Source: JBNLAN01 sp050302175 (GTDB lineage: Bacteria > Pseudomonadota > Zetaproteobacteria > Mariprofundales > Mariprofundaceae). Taken from it: a stretch of 43,478 nt of DNA. The DNA lies in contig JBNLAN010000026.1 of the NCBI GenBank assembly GCA_050302175.1, positions 1 to 43,478 on the forward strand. The letters are read 5' to 3'. The notes under the pieces are model-generated. The model did no database searches, had not been told where the DNA came from, and worked only from the letters and a program-made list of their open reading frames with translations. Shown here piece after piece: positions 33,917-43,107 of the stretch (positions are counted from its first letter, which is position 1; every line of letters begins with the position of its first letter). The translations under genes and the position numbers were made by a program.

Positions 33917-34978
33917 TTAAAGCTTGCTGCAGCGGTTACGCAGCAGGTGATCGGCCAGAACCAGTGCCAGCATTGCTTCAGCAATTGGTACGGCACGAAT
34001 ACCCACACAGGGATCATGTCGCCCCTTGGTTACGATTTCGGTCTCATTGCCATGCACGTCCACTGTCGGCCGCGGTTTTAAAATTGAAGATGTCGGTTTT
34101 AATGCCATACGTACATGCAATGTATCACCATTCGAGATCCCACCCAGCACACCTCCAGCATGGTTGCTCTGGTAACCACTGCCCCGGATAGCATCGCCAA
34201 ACTCCGAGCCTTTGGCCTCGATACAGGCAAAGCCATCACCCATTTCTACTGCCTTGACCGCCTGAATCGACATCATGGCCTTGGCGATATCGGCATCCAG
34301 TTTATCGAACACGGGCTCACCCAAACCGGCCAGCATTCCATGCGCCTGCACAACCACGCCTGCGCCAATGGAGTCACCCTCCTTGCGAAGTGCATCCATG
34401 AACTCCGCCATCTCAGACGCCGCCTTTGCATCCGGGCAGAAGAAAGGATTGTTGCCGATCTCGGCTTCCGAAAAACTTGCAGAATCGGCTTTGACAGAAC
34501 CGATCTGATCGACCCAGCCCAGAATTCGGATTCCGCTCTCGGCAAGCAGCTTTTTCGCAATCGCGCCAGCCGCAACACGCATGGCAGTCTCGCGCGCACT
34601 AGCACGCCCGCCCCCCCGATAATCGCGCAGGCCGTATTTTTCGAAATAGGTGATATCGGCATGGCCGGGCCGAAATTTATCTTTGATCTCCGCATAATCC
34701 TTGCTGCGTTGATCGGTATTGCGAATCAGAAGCCCAATCGGGCAACCGGTGGTACGCCCTTCAAATACGCCAGAAAGAATTTCCACAGCATCAGCTTCCT
34801 GACGCTGCGTGGTATATTTGGATTGCCCGGGGCGTCTGCGATCAAGATCCGGCTGGATATCCGCTTCGGCAAGCGCCAACCCGGCCGGACACCCCTCCAC
34901 AATTGCCAGCAACCCGGCACCATGCGATTCCCCTGCTGTTGCAACACGAAAAATCTGCCCGAAGCTGGAACCTGACAC
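33917..34978 (-). CDS. aroC: Chorismate synthase
   Basis: Converts 5-enolpyruvylshikimate-3-phosphate to chorismate with reduced FMN. Signature segments: G-E-S-H-G near the N-terminus, the R-R-R-P-G-Q loop, R-P-G-H-A-D-x-T-Y-x-x-K-Y-G, R-x-G-G-G-R-A-S-A-R-E-T, and near the C-terminus G-R-H-D-P-C-V. Length 353 aa is standard. The start is GTG 34978 (V-S-G-S-S-F-G-Q). It lies 15 bases after fabI in the same direction; this pairing mixes aromatic and fatty-acid synthesis and may be only positional. Confidence 0.97.
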   Translation of the reverse strand: MSGSSFGQIFRVATAGESHGAGLLAIVEGCPAGLALAEADIQPDLDRRRPGQSKYTTQRQEADAVEILSGVFEGRTTGCPIGLLIRNTDQRSKDYAEIKDKFRPGHADITYFEKYGLRDYRGGGRASARETAMRVAAGAIAKKLLAESGIRILGWVDQIGSVKADSASFSEAEIGNNPFFCPDAKAASEMAEFMDALRKEGDSIGAGVVVQAHGMLAGLGEPVFDKLDADIAKAMMSIQAVKAVEMGDGFACIEAKGSEFGDAIRGSGYQSNHAGGVLGGISNGDTLHVRMALKPTSSILKPRPTVDVHGNETEIVTKGRHDPCVGIRAVPIAEAMLALVLADHLLRNRCSKL

Positions 34979-34993
34979 GTGACGACTGGCCTG

Positions 34994-35776
34994 TTACTCG
35001 ACGCCGGGATCGCCGGCACCGATACTGAAGCCGGCATCCACGTAGTGCACCTCACCAGTTACACCGGAAGAGAGGTCGGAAAGAAAATAGAGCGACGCAT
35101 TACCAACCTCTTCCTGCGAGACGTTACGCTTCAGCATGGCGCCGCGAGCACTCTTATCCATCAGCTTGCGGAAATCGCCGACACCGGAGGCTGCAAGCGT
35201 ACGGATTGGACCGGCAGAGATCGCATTCACACGAATGCCATCCGGACCAAGATCCTGCGCAAGATAACGTGTGGATGCCTCAAGTGCCGCCTTGGCCACG
35301 CCCATAACGTTGTAGTTTGGCACTGCACGCACCGCACCGAGATAGCTCATGGTCAACATGGAACCGCCCGGCGACATCAGCTTGGCCGCTCGCTGGGCAC
35401 AAGCGATAAATGAGTAGGCTGAGATATCAAGTGCCAGCTGAAAGTCGGCACGAGTCGTATCGCGGAAATGGCCTTTCAAGGCATCCTTGTTCGCAAAAGC
35501 GATGGAGTGAACCATAAAATCGAGCTTGCCCCACTGTTTCTCGACCTTGGCGAAAAAGTCGTCGAGCTGCGCATCATCACCCACATCCAACGGCTCCAGA
35601 AAACTTGAGCCAACCGATTCGGCCAGTGGACGCACACGCTTCTCCAGCGCCTCACCCAGAAAATTAAAGCCCAGCTCTGCACCCTCTCTGGAACAGGCCT
35701 GTGTCACACCCCAAGCAATGGATTTGTCATTGGCAATGCCAAGAATCAAGCCTTTCTTACCTGCAAGTAACGCCAC
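34994..35776 (-). CDS. fabI: Enoyl-[acyl-carrier-protein] reductase (NADH)
   Basis: Reduces the trans-2-enoyl-ACP double bond in the last step of fatty-acid elongation. An SDR-type Rossmann fold opens with G-K-K-G-L-I-L-G-I-A-N-D-K-S-I-A-W-G, typical of FabI. The active-site Y-x6-K appears as Y-N-V-M-G-V-A-K in the second half, together with the preceding Tyr in M-S-Y. The start is GTG 35776, directly behind AAGGAGGAGTGAC; 260 aa is the standard length. A longer opening into the upstream sequence is spurious. It precedes aroC on the same strand. Confidence 0.95.
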   Translation of the reverse strand: MALLAGKKGLILGIANDKSIAWGVTQACSREGAELGFNFLGEALEKRVRPLAESVGSSFLEPLDVGDDAQLDDFFAKVEKQWGKLDFMVHSIAFANKDALKGHFRDTTRADFQLALDISAYSFIACAQRAAKLMSPGGSMLTMSYLGAVRAVPNYNVMGVAKAALEASTRYLAQDLGPDGIRVNAISAGPIRTLAASGVGDFRKLMDKSARGAMLKRNVSQEEVGNASLYFLSDLSSGVTGEVHYVDAGFSIGAGDPGVE

Positions 35777-35808
35777 GTCACTCCTCCTTAATATCAAGTG
35801 CGCGAAGC

Positions 35809-37779
35809 TTACCAGCGCGCTGAGGAAAGCGCACGCAGATGGCGCATTAAAACCCTGCGACTCCAGAACTCCGCCGCTCCGAACGCCTGCCGCTCCCACC
35901 CCCTGACAAAGCCAAGCCAGAGCTCCGGTGCAACCCCTTTCGGGCTGGGAAGAGCCGCAACCGGTTGGGAATTATGGCGATGCATCCCCCTCCTTCTCAA
36001 CCAGCGATCAAGCGGCGCTAACAATATTGCCTCGCGGGCATTTGCGCCAGCATACCACCCGGTTTTTTTACGCAAAAAAACGAGCTTGCGCCATCGCAAA
36101 GCCAACACGCCCACCAAGGCAGCCACCGCCACCCAGAACACCGATTGCCTGAGCATCTTCAACATCTCTCCCCAGAATGCATTCCGATCTTCGTTACTAA
36201 ACGAGAGCACATAGCGATACCAGGCCAGCTTGACTGACTCCCACACCGCATCGAACTGCGGAAAGCGGATGCCCGACAAACCCCAGCGTGAAGGAGGTGT
36301 TGCATCATATCGCTGCCAGCGGTTATCCATCCATACCTCAACCCAGCTGTGTGCATGCTGCTTTCGGATCAGATAAAATTTACCGACATCATTCCACTCC
36401 CCTCCCGAATAACCATTCACCACCCGTGCCGGAACGCCTTGCGAACGCGCCGCCAAGGCGAGCGCTGAAGCAAAAAGTTCGCAGTGCCCTCGTCTGCTTG
36501 TCTGGATGAAATATTCGACCGGATGCTCACTATCAATGGGAGCATTGAGATCATAGTCCCACGAACTGAGCTCCCCCACTAAACGCGCCATGCGGGCAGC
36601 CGGGGCGCTTGCGTTCCCGACCACACCCGCTGCCCAGTCCACAATCACCTTAGGCACCTCCTCCGCACGTCCCAATTCAGTCTGGCTTGGCGGAGACAGA
36701 TGAAGGTGCGATTCATGGCTATCCGAAACCTGCATCAGCAGACGCATACGCCGGGAAGGTGCGCGCAAAAACTGCATGCTGCCTGCATCTCCGAGTCGCA
36801 CCGCCTGCTCAACTTCCTGTACCTGCATCAATCCATCGGGCACCAATAGAAAATTATGGTCGGTTGCCTCCCGGTAGACGACGATATCCATGGATGGTAA
36901 TGACCTTCCCGCATCAGTTGCATTCCTATCAATCAACACGTCCGCACCCTGGACCCATTGACCCACTGTACTCTCCGGCCCCTTTTTCCAGCCCTTGCCG
37001 GTATAGATCGATAGGGTGGTTCCACGCCAGTAGCGCCCGATCATTTGCTGCCGGAATCTTGACACATCAGTTCCGGGCGCAGGTTCGATACGCATCATCA
37101 CAGTGGGATCAAGCTCACGAGCAAAATCGCCAAGCTCTACGGTATCGCCGAAGCCACTGGTTTCCATACGTGGCTGGGTTTGTTGCAAAAAACTTCCGAA
37201 ACCATAGCGCGGCACCAGCACAAAAAGCAGGACTGTACCAAGCATAATCCCAAACACGACTTTCACATCGACCCGCCAGGGACCAAGTGACAGATCGCCA
37301 CCGGGCCAGTTCATGCCGTAAAGCCGTTCGGATGCACGCCAGATCAATAACAGAAAGGCGGCAAGCGGCAGCGCGTAAAGCACGCTGTCGGTCAGAACTG
37401 CTGCAGCCAATACCAGAAACATTCCCACAAGAGGCCGATGCAGGTGGTTGCGTGGCGTTGGCCTCTCAACCACAACTGCCAGAGACAAAATAAGCAAAAA
37501 ATCAGTGAAGGCGACCAGAAACGGGCGATGCATCACCAGCTCAGCACCCACCCAGAAAAATCCGAGCCAGCCGATCAGACTCGCCTGCATCTCCGAGAGT
37601 GAGAATCGCTCACCCAGAGCAAAGCGGAGCACAGCTGCAAGCACAACCAGCGTCCAGTAGAGTGGACTTACAAAATCGGAGAGCGCCAATGCCGCCACGC
37701 CCGATAACAACACACCAAGGGTAAGCCGCTCGGCTTCCAGCATATCCGGCGCAGCGCGGAGCAGATCAGGCTGCTGCAC
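35809..37779 (-). CDS. TgpA-type transglutaminase-like membrane protein
   Basis: About 656 aa. The N-terminal third has several membrane spans (DUF3488), then an extracytoplasmic transglutaminase/protease-like core with a Cys-His-Asp triad: C433 (G-H-C-E-L-F-A), H477 (H-A-H-S-W-V-E-V) and D492 (Y-D-A-T-P), followed by one more span near residue 560 and a cytoplasmic tail (DUF4129-like). In Pseudomonas, TgpA is an essential protein with this architecture. The start is ambiguous: GTG 37779 has GAGG six bases upstream and overlaps the DUF58 stop; ATG 37743 is an alternative. It forms an operon with MoxR and DUF58 genes. Confidence 0.88.
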   Translation of the reverse strand: MQQPDLLRAAPDMLEAERLTLGVLLSGVAALALSDFVSPLYWTLVVLAAVLRFALGERFSLSEMQASLIGWLGFFWVGAELVMHRPFLVAFTDFLLILSLAVVVERPTPRNHLHRPLVGMFLVLAAAVLTDSVLYALPLAAFLLLIWRASERLYGMNWPGGDLSLGPWRVDVKVVFGIMLGTVLLFVLVPRYGFGSFLQQTQPRMETSGFGDTVELGDFARELDPTVMMRIEPAPGTDVSRFRQQMIGRYWRGTTLSIYTGKGWKKGPESTVGQWVQGADVLIDRNATDAGRSLPSMDIVVYREATDHNFLLVPDGLMQVQEVEQAVRLGDAGSMQFLRAPSRRMRLLMQVSDSHESHLHLSPPSQTELGRAEEVPKVIVDWAAGVVGNASAPAARMARLVGELSSWDYDLNAPIDSEHPVEYFIQTSRRGHCELFASALALAARSQGVPARVVNGYSGGEWNDVGKFYLIRKQHAHSWVEVWMDNRWQRYDATPPSRWGLSGIRFPQFDAVWESVKLAWYRYVLSFSNEDRNAFWGEMLKMLRQSVFWVAVAALVGVLALRWRKLVFLRKKTGWYAGANAREAILLAPLDRWLRRRGMHRHNSQPVAALPSPKGVAPELWLGFVRGWERQAFGAAEFWSRRVLMRHLRALSSARW

Positions 37780-38815
37780 GCCGAACCTCGTTTGTTGCGA
37801 CAATGGAGAGCAACTGACCACCGTCACCGGCCGGAGGCTGTAGCTCCGGAGCTGCCGATGCCAGTGCTATCAGCGCCGCAGCCTGTTCATCAGCGTCAGA
37901 CAACCGGAACTCCTGCTGACCCAGCACCATTCGCGCCTCATCCCCGGCCATCGACAGCATCCAGCCATACGCCTCAGCCAGCATCGCCTCGAATGCGCGC
38001 TGCATCCCCTCCGGCATGCGCAGGTCCACACGCAACAACTGGCTGCGGCCAGCGCTCTGCATGGTGCCAAAGCGTTTGACGGTCCAATCGGTTTGCGCAG
38101 AGAAAGAGACGGATTTTCGCCAATGAATACGTGAAAGCGGATCGCCAAAGGCATATTGCCGCAAGTCGCGCCACTCATCGCCCTCTTGCGGCACATCACT
38201 CTGTAAGCCACTACCGGCTGCTGCCAGACGGAAGGACGGACGCGGAAGCACCACCTGCTGCCAGGCATCCTCTTCCCGGCTCCACTCCAGCCGCCACATA
38301 CCGAGCGGCGCTTCGGTGACAAGTCGTTGCCGAAAGAAAGCATAGACACCGCGCCCCGGGATTTCCAAGCGCCCCCTGAGCAAAGCTTCCTCATATGAAA
38401 CGCGTAGCTGCAGACGAATTTCGTCTCCACCAGCTTCCGGAATCCATGCCACTTCGGTCACTGCCGCATGCGGCCAGCTGCAGGCGATCTTCTCGCGAAT
38501 GGCATAAACCGATTCCGCCTCAAAGTCAGCCGGAAGCAGATCGGATAACCTCGGCAACCGGCGTAGCATACTGATGCCACGGCTCACGCCTGCTATCGCA
38601 AGCATCAGTATCATGGCGCCGCATAGGTAGAGCAGGTTGTTACCGGAATAGAGGGCCGCAGCCCAGACGCCAAACAGTACCGACATATAGAGAATGCCAG
38701 GGCGGGTAAACCCCAGCCGCCAGCCGCGCCATATCGGCACCCGAATCCGGGAAGTGAAATCGAAAAAGTTCAGCAGCCAGTGTGGCAGACGCAAATCAGC
38801 AGGATCGTAGGCCAT
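37766..38815 (-). CDS. DUF58 domain protein of the MoxR-TgpA operon
   Basis: A 349-aa protein with two hydrophobic spans near residues 40-75 and a C-terminal DUF58 domain. The DUF58 hallmark G-x-x-x-(D/E)-x-R-x-Y-x-x-G-D-x-x-x-x-I-x-W appears as G-D-E-W-R-D-L-R-Q-Y-A-F-G-D-P-L-S-R-I-H-W. DUF58 proteins travel with MoxR AAA+ ATPases and TgpA. Start ATG 38815 lies three bases after the MoxR stop. Its stop overlaps the predicted start of the transglutaminase gene. The molecular role is unknown; a partner in a MoxR-driven complex is inferred from context. Confidence 0.9.
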   Translation of the reverse strand: MAYDPADLRLPHWLLNFFDFTSRIRVPIWRGWRLGFTRPGILYMSVLFGVWAAALYSGNNLLYLCGAMILMLAIAGVSRGISMLRRLPRLSDLLPADFEAESVYAIREKIACSWPHAAVTEVAWIPEAGGDEIRLQLRVSYEEALLRGRLEIPGRGVYAFFRQRLVTEAPLGMWRLEWSREEDAWQQVVLPRPSFRLAAAGSGLQSDVPQEGDEWRDLRQYAFGDPLSRIHWRKSVSFSAQTDWTVKRFGTMQSAGRSQLLRVDLRMPEGMQRAFEAMLAEAYGWMLSMAGDEARMVLGQQEFRLSDADEQAAALIALASAAPELQPPAGDGGQLLSIVATNEVRRAAA

Positions 38816-38818
38816 GTG

Positions 38819-39751
38819 TTATGCCGGTACGGGGACCTGCTCCAACAGCCCCATCAAAGCAGCTTCGGTATCTCCCTTGGCCACCACACGATGCGCAACA
38901 CAAGGCAGCCAGACCGCCTGCATATCGGATGCGGAGACATAATCGCGCCCGCCCAGCCAGGCGCGGGCGCGGGCCGCCATCAACAGATCGCGACCGGCGC
39001 GCGGTGAAACCCCCTGCTCAAGCCATTCGCCATTGCGGCTCTGCTCCAGAAGATCGAGCACATACTCCATTAACACATCCGATACGGGCATCGCCTGCAC
39101 CTGTTCCGATGCGACCTGCATCTCCTGCATTGTTGCCACCGGCCTGAGAGCGGCAAGATGAGCCCGCCCCACCTCATTGAGCAACACCCGTCGTTCGGCC
39201 TCGCGGTCCGGATAGCCCAGACTGATGCGCATAAAAAAACGATCCAGCTGAGATTCGGGCAATGGGAAGGTGCCAATTTGCTCCAATGGATTCTGCGTGG
39301 CCAGCACAAAGAACGGCGACGGCAGTATCCGGGTTTCCCGTTCGATACTCACCTGCCCTTCCGCCATCGCCTCCAGCAGCGCCGACTGTGCCTTCGGCGT
39401 GGCGCGATTGATCTCATCGGCCAGCACAATGTGATGAAAAATCGGGCCGGGATGAAAAACGAATTTGCGCTCGGCCGGATCGAAGATTTCCACCCCCACC
39501 ACATCAGCCGGCAGCAGGTCGGCGGTGAACTGAATGCGTCCGAAATCAGTATCGAGACTGGCGGCAAGCCCGCGCGCCAGTGTTGTTTTACCCACGCCGG
39601 GAATATCCTCGATCAGCACATGGCCCTGGCAGAGCAGGGAGATCAATATCTGTTCAATGCTGCTCTCCTTGCCTGCCAGCACTTCCGAGAGCTGCAGCCT
39701 GAGCTTGTGCATCGTATCAAGTTGTCGTCCTTGTGCGTCTTGTTCACTCAT
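38819..39751 (-). CDS. MoxR-family AAA+ ATPase
   Basis: A 310-aa AAA+ protein. Walker A is G-V-G-K-T-T-L near residue 55, Walker B is in V-L-A-D-E-I-N-R-A near residue 112, and the sensor-1 region contains A-T-Q-N-P-L-E. The phrase D-I-P-G-V-G-K-T-T-L-A-R and the P-E-S-Q-L-D-R-F arginine-finger block are MoxR hallmarks. It acts as a chaperone-like ATPase for neighbouring DUF58/TgpA complexes. Start ATG 39751 is inside the end of the zincin-like gene (overlap of 8 bases), so the two are translationally coupled. Confidence 0.93.
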   Translation of the reverse strand: MSEQDAQGRQLDTMHKLRLQLSEVLAGKESSIEQILISLLCQGHVLIEDIPGVGKTTLARGLAASLDTDFGRIQFTADLLPADVVGVEIFDPAERKFVFHPGPIFHHIVLADEINRATPKAQSALLEAMAEGQVSIERETRILPSPFFVLATQNPLEQIGTFPLPESQLDRFFMRISLGYPDREAERRVLLNEVGRAHLAALRPVATMQEMQVASEQVQAMPVSDVLMEYVLDLLEQSRNGEWLEQGVSPRAGRDLLMAARARAWLGGRDYVSASDMQAVWLPCVAHRVVAKGDTEAALMGLLEQVPVPA

Positions 39752-40142
39752 TCATCTTCTCCAAATCCTTCGCTCCAGCCTCAATGGCCTCCATCTCCTC
39801 GTCTGAGAAACCAAAGTAATGCCCGATCTCATGCACAAGCACATGCCGGATACAGTGCAGAGTATCCTCACCGGTTTCCCTGCAAAAGGCGAGAATCGGG
39901 CATCGGTACAGATGAATCAGGTCGGGCAATTGCCCTGAATCGCCAACGCTTCGTTCGCCCATGGGATGCCCCTGATACAACCCCAACAGCTCATACGGCG
40001 ACTCCAGTTGCATTTCATGATGAACTTCCACATCCGGATAATCACTCACCATGATCACAACGTTCTGCAGTGAGCGGGTAAAATAGGTCGGCAGTGCCGA
40101 GAAAATCTCATTGGCCGCCTTTTCAAACGCATTCGCATCCAT
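39744..40142 (-). CDS. Zincin-like metallopeptidase (PF06262-type)
   Basis: A 132-aa protein with the zinc-protease motif H-E-x-x-H as V-H-E-I-G-H-Y-F-G-F-S-D-E-E-M; the following acidic S-D-E-E-M is characteristic of the small DUF1025 zincin family. The proximal part has L-L-G-L-Y-Q-G, another family feature. It is a compact cytoplasmic protein; substrates of this family are not firmly known. Start ATG 40142. It overlaps the MoxR gene, so it is likely the first gene of the MoxR-DUF58-TgpA operon, a placement that could mean a role in processing the complex. Confidence 0.85.
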   Translation of the reverse strand: MDANAFEKAANEIFSALPTYFTRSLQNVVIMVSDYPDVEVHHEMQLESPYELLGLYQGHPMGERSVGDSGQLPDLIHLYRCPILAFCRETGEDTLHCIRHVLVHEIGHYFGFSDEEMEAIEAGAKDLEKMNE

Positions 40143-40225
40143 GCGGCAAGCATAGCATCCCGGAAGTGCGGTGCAGAAAAAACTTCAGCTGAATCGCTGG
40201 CCGGACTTCTGTACCAAGACTCCTT

Positions 40226-40948
40226 CTAACTTCGCATGTTCGATACAAACATCGGCAAACCACATACGAATAGCGACAGCACCACGCTTGATGATGGCGG
40301 CAAATCAAGATACTCAGCGGCGATAATGCCCAGCACCGCCCCCATCAACCCCACCGACAGGGCTTTCAAAATTGAGCCATTCCGCTCTCCTTTCCATGCC
40401 GCCAGAGCCGGCAAAAGAAGCATCGCAAACACAAGCACCACTCCCACTGCGTGAATAGCAGGCACCACGGCCAGTGCCAACGCAAGATAGAACAGGACAC
40501 GCTCGCCATACCGATCGTTGCCGGCAAAATTCAAGGCAACAATCGCCAATATCCCCGACGCGGCCAGGACCACAAGATCAACCCAGCCGGCTCCCAGCAG
40601 GGAGCCGAACATCAATTCGCTCATATGCCCTTCGGCATGAGGCAATCCGGTGAGTATGAGCATCCCTGCCGCGGCAGCCACGGCATACATCGCTCCCATA
40701 ACCCCCTCTTTGGGCAAATTCGTGGAGTGAGGCAATGCCGCGAAAGCGAGCACAACCAGAAGGGTGAGACCTCCGGCCCACAAGAGGCCGGAAGTTTCTG
40801 TAGCCAGCCCAACGGCATAGCCGGTAGCGGCAAACTGCGCGAGTGCAAGGTCAACAAATACGATTCGTCGCTCAAGTACGCGCCGACCAAGAAACGGCAT
40901 GACACACGCCAGTATCAGACATGCAACCAGACTGGTAAGAAGAAACAT
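40226..40948 (-). CDS. znuB: Zinc/metal ABC transporter permease (ZnuB family)
   Basis: A 240-aa polytopic permease of the metal-specific ABC-3 family, with the conserved V-D-L-A-L-A-Q segment (about 32-38), the H-A-E-G-H loop, and A-I-H-A-V-G-V-V-L-V-F-A-M-L-L-L-P-A near residue 160, which contains the family's cytoplasmic coupling pattern. The partner binding protein lies directly upstream. Start ATG 40948, two bases after the znuA stop. No ATPase (ZnuC) gene is found in the window, so the transporter must use one encoded elsewhere. Confidence 0.9.
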   Translation of the reverse strand: MFLLTSLVACLILACVMPFLGRRVLERRIVFVDLALAQFAATGYAVGLATETSGLLWAGGLTLLVVLAFAALPHSTNLPKEGVMGAMYAVAAAAGMLILTGLPHAEGHMSELMFGSLLGAGWVDLVVLAASGILAIVALNFAGNDRYGERVLFYLALALAVVPAIHAVGVVLVFAMLLLPALAAWKGERNGSILKALSVGLMGAVLGIIAAEYLDLPPSSSVVLSLFVCGLPMFVSNMRS

Positions 40949-40950
40949 GG

Positions 40951-41844
40951 CTATTCTCCTCCTGCAGTAATCACATCGAACAACCGCAGATAAGCCGCAA
41001 AACCATCCCCGGCAACCGCATCAGGCATCACCCGGCAAGGAACCCCGCCCAGATCGCAAACTTTGCGGGCAATTTTTCCATCATGATAAGGCTCCAGCCA
41101 TACAGCCCGTATCTCACCCCGGCGTAATTGCCCGACCAGCGCATCCAGATGTGCGGTCGACGGCTCGACACCCGGTTTTGGCTCAACGAAATCGACCACA
41201 TCCAGATCAAATCGCCGTACCAGATAAAGATAGGAATCGTGGTAACTTACAAGCGGGCTCTGAGTTTGCAGCGCCACCTTCCACTGCTGCATCCGCCCTG
41301 CCACATCAGCAGCGAACTTCTTCGCATTCTGATGGAATTGAACCGCATGCACAGGATCAAGCACAGCCAACCTGTCAGCCAGCAGCAGTGCCAAGCGCGC
41401 ACCATTATCAGGATCCAGCCACCAATGCGGATTGCCTTCGGGATGGATATCGCCCAGAGAACGCGTAATTTTCCCCTGAGGCTTGCCGAGCACCCGGGCA
41501 ATCGCAGCCGTGCCGTCGATATAACCAGTTCCGCCCGGTCGAATATCGTCATTGCGAGAAGCTTCGATTAAAGGCGGCAACCAGCCAACCTCCAGCCCCA
41601 GCCCCGCCGCTATCAGTAAATCCGCATCAACCAGATGCCGGGCGAGCGTCGGTTTGGGTGGAACAAAATGAGGATCTTGCCCCACCCGGGCCAGCACCCT
41701 GATCTCCGCATAATCTCCAGCCACTCCCTGTGCAATTTGCCCGAGCGCCGGAAGGGTCGAAACAATTTTTAACGCAGCACTGGCCTGGGTCTGAACAGAC
41801 AACAAGACAACCAGCAACATCATTCCACGAATCATGCATTTCAT
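40951..41844 (-). CDS. znuA: Metal-binding periplasmic protein (ZnuA family)
   Basis: Cluster A-I substrate-binding protein for Zn or Mn uptake, 297 aa, with a signal peptide ending at Q-A-S-A. Ligand-type residues: H59 (D-P-H-F), H140 (N-P-H-W-W-L-D-P), H202 (S-Y-H-D-S-Y), and an acidic group in W-L-E-P-Y-H-D-G. Such proteins bind with three His plus Glu/Asp. The long His-rich loop that marks many zinc-specific ZnuA proteins is absent; only a short I-H-P-E-G-N-P-H is there, so metal specificity stays open. AGGAGG precedes the ATG at 41844. It sits between the porin and znuB. Confidence 0.9.
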   Translation of the reverse strand: MKCMIRGMMLLVVLLSVQTQASAALKIVSTLPALGQIAQGVAGDYAEIRVLARVGQDPHFVPPKPTLARHLVDADLLIAAGLGLEVGWLPPLIEASRNDDIRPGGTGYIDGTAAIARVLGKPQGKITRSLGDIHPEGNPHWWLDPDNGARLALLLADRLAVLDPVHAVQFHQNAKKFAADVAGRMQQWKVALQTQSPLVSYHDSYLYLVRRFDLDVVDFVEPKPGVEPSTAHLDALVGQLRRGEIRAVWLEPYHDGKIARKVCDLGGVPCRVMPDAVAGDGFAAYLRLFDVITAGGE

Positions 41845-41856
41845 TACATCTCCTCC

Positions 41857-43032
41857 TTAATAGCGATGGGCACGGTGCGGCCCAATGGCAACAACCCAGC
41901 GGAACAGCAATTCATTGGCACGCGCACCTGCGGCAATCCCCAGATTGCCTGCGGTTTGTGCCAGGGCATTGCGGGTATGTTTGTATTGCAGGGTCAGGCT
42001 CTGGAACTCGCTCACTTTCCAGGCAAATCCAGCCGAGTAAGCCGACTCGGGACCAAAGCCGGTGCTTCGACTGAAATCATAGCGACTGAAAACCAGCCAG
42101 TTACGATTGAAATCGTATTCTCCAAGGAGATAGGCGCCATTTGTGACCGTGCGGGCAAGCCCGCCTCCTCTGCCGATGCGGCTTCGGTTCCACTCCCCTT
42201 CGAGCGACCAGCCACTGTGGTCGAACTCCTTATTCTTCATGGCAATCTGCCCGCCAAGGATATCCGTCTTTCCTCCTCCTGCGAGGCCGTTCCGGCCTGA
42301 GATAAACGTACTGCCTATCTCAAGAGTTGTTGTGTCATTCACATCCCAGAGACCTGTCCAGCCCGCCACTCCTGCGTAACGATTGGCCCCTGTCGGATCG
42401 AATGCCACAACGTTGGCATTCTGGAAAAGGCCGATGGTGAATTGATGTGCCGAATCCCCGATAAAGAGAGGGTGATCGACCAATATCCCCTCTCCGATAA
42501 ATTTTTCCGGGCCGAACAGGTTGACCAGCCCGTTAGGGACATCGGCATAAACCAGCGCATGCGGATGGATTTCATTGGAGAGTCCCAACGGCATGAATTT
42601 CCGCCCTGCCCTTAGGCGAAAGCCTCCCGGCAGCCGCGATGTCAAAAATGCCTCTTCTGCCGCCATACCGCCATTTGCCGCCGTCACCGCAACATCTAGC
42701 CGGGTATGCGGATCGACCTCGGCGCCAAAAATAAATTCGCCTTCAGACAGAGGTAAAAAACTCGTGCTATGAGTCGCGTTTCCTCCCCGCATCGCCGAGC
42801 CGGCAAAGGTTCCAACAACTGAAATCGATGGATTCCCCGTGTTTTCGGCCGTCGTGGCCCGATCCGAAGGCGAATCCACCTGCTTTTCCCGAGCTTCAAG
42901 CTCCTCGACTTTCTGTGTCAAAGTTCTGATCTGGGCTTTTATTGTTTCAATTTCATTTGCCTGTTCCGCCGCACCGACAGGCGCGGCGATCAGCAGGCCT
43001 GGCAAGAGCCACACCATCAAGCGTGCATACAT
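41857..43032 (-). CDS. Outer-membrane beta-barrel protein with N-terminal coiled coil, metal-cluster linked
   Basis: A 391-aa exported protein. The signal peptide ends in V-G-A-A-E. A coiled coil (about 26-56, I-K-A-Q-I-R-T-L-T-Q-K-V-E-E-L-E) follows, then an alternating hydrophobic/polar pattern with many aromatic residues typical of a porin-like barrel. The chain ends in an aromatic Tyr, preceded by G-P-H-R-A-H-R-Y, as expected for recognition by the BAM complex. Start ATG 43032 with GGAG upstream. Position in front of znuA suggests outer-membrane passage of a metal or its carrier; this is inference. I cannot assign a named family. Confidence 0.7.
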   Translation of the reverse strand: MYARLMVWLLPGLLIAAPVGAAEQANEIETIKAQIRTLTQKVEELEAREKQVDSPSDRATTAENTGNPSISVVGTFAGSAMRGGNATHSTSFLPLSEGEFIFGAEVDPHTRLDVAVTAANGGMAAEEAFLTSRLPGGFRLRAGRKFMPLGLSNEIHPHALVYADVPNGLVNLFGPEKFIGEGILVDHPLFIGDSAHQFTIGLFQNANVVAFDPTGANRYAGVAGWTGLWDVNDTTTLEIGSTFISGRNGLAGGGKTDILGGQIAMKNKEFDHSGWSLEGEWNRSRIGRGGGLARTVTNGAYLLGEYDFNRNWLVFSRYDFSRSTGFGPESAYSAGFAWKVSEFQSLTLQYKHTRNALAQTAGNLGIAAGARANELLFRWVVAIGPHRAHRY

Positions 43033-43054
43033 AATTTCTCCTTAAGCGAACGAC

Positions 43055-43076
43055 TCAAACCGTCGACCGCGTTTGA
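43055..43076. promoter_or_regulatory. Imperfect dyad upstream of the porin gene
   Basis: TCAAAC (43055-43060) and GTTTGA (43071-43076) form six-base inverted arms around a 10-nt GC-rich centre, 23-44 bases before the porin start. It does not match the Zur/Fur consensus I know. Low-confidence operator candidate for the metal cluster. Confidence 0.25.
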
Positions 43077-43107
43077 ATGAACTAGATATCTCTATTGGAA
43101 GGAAAAA

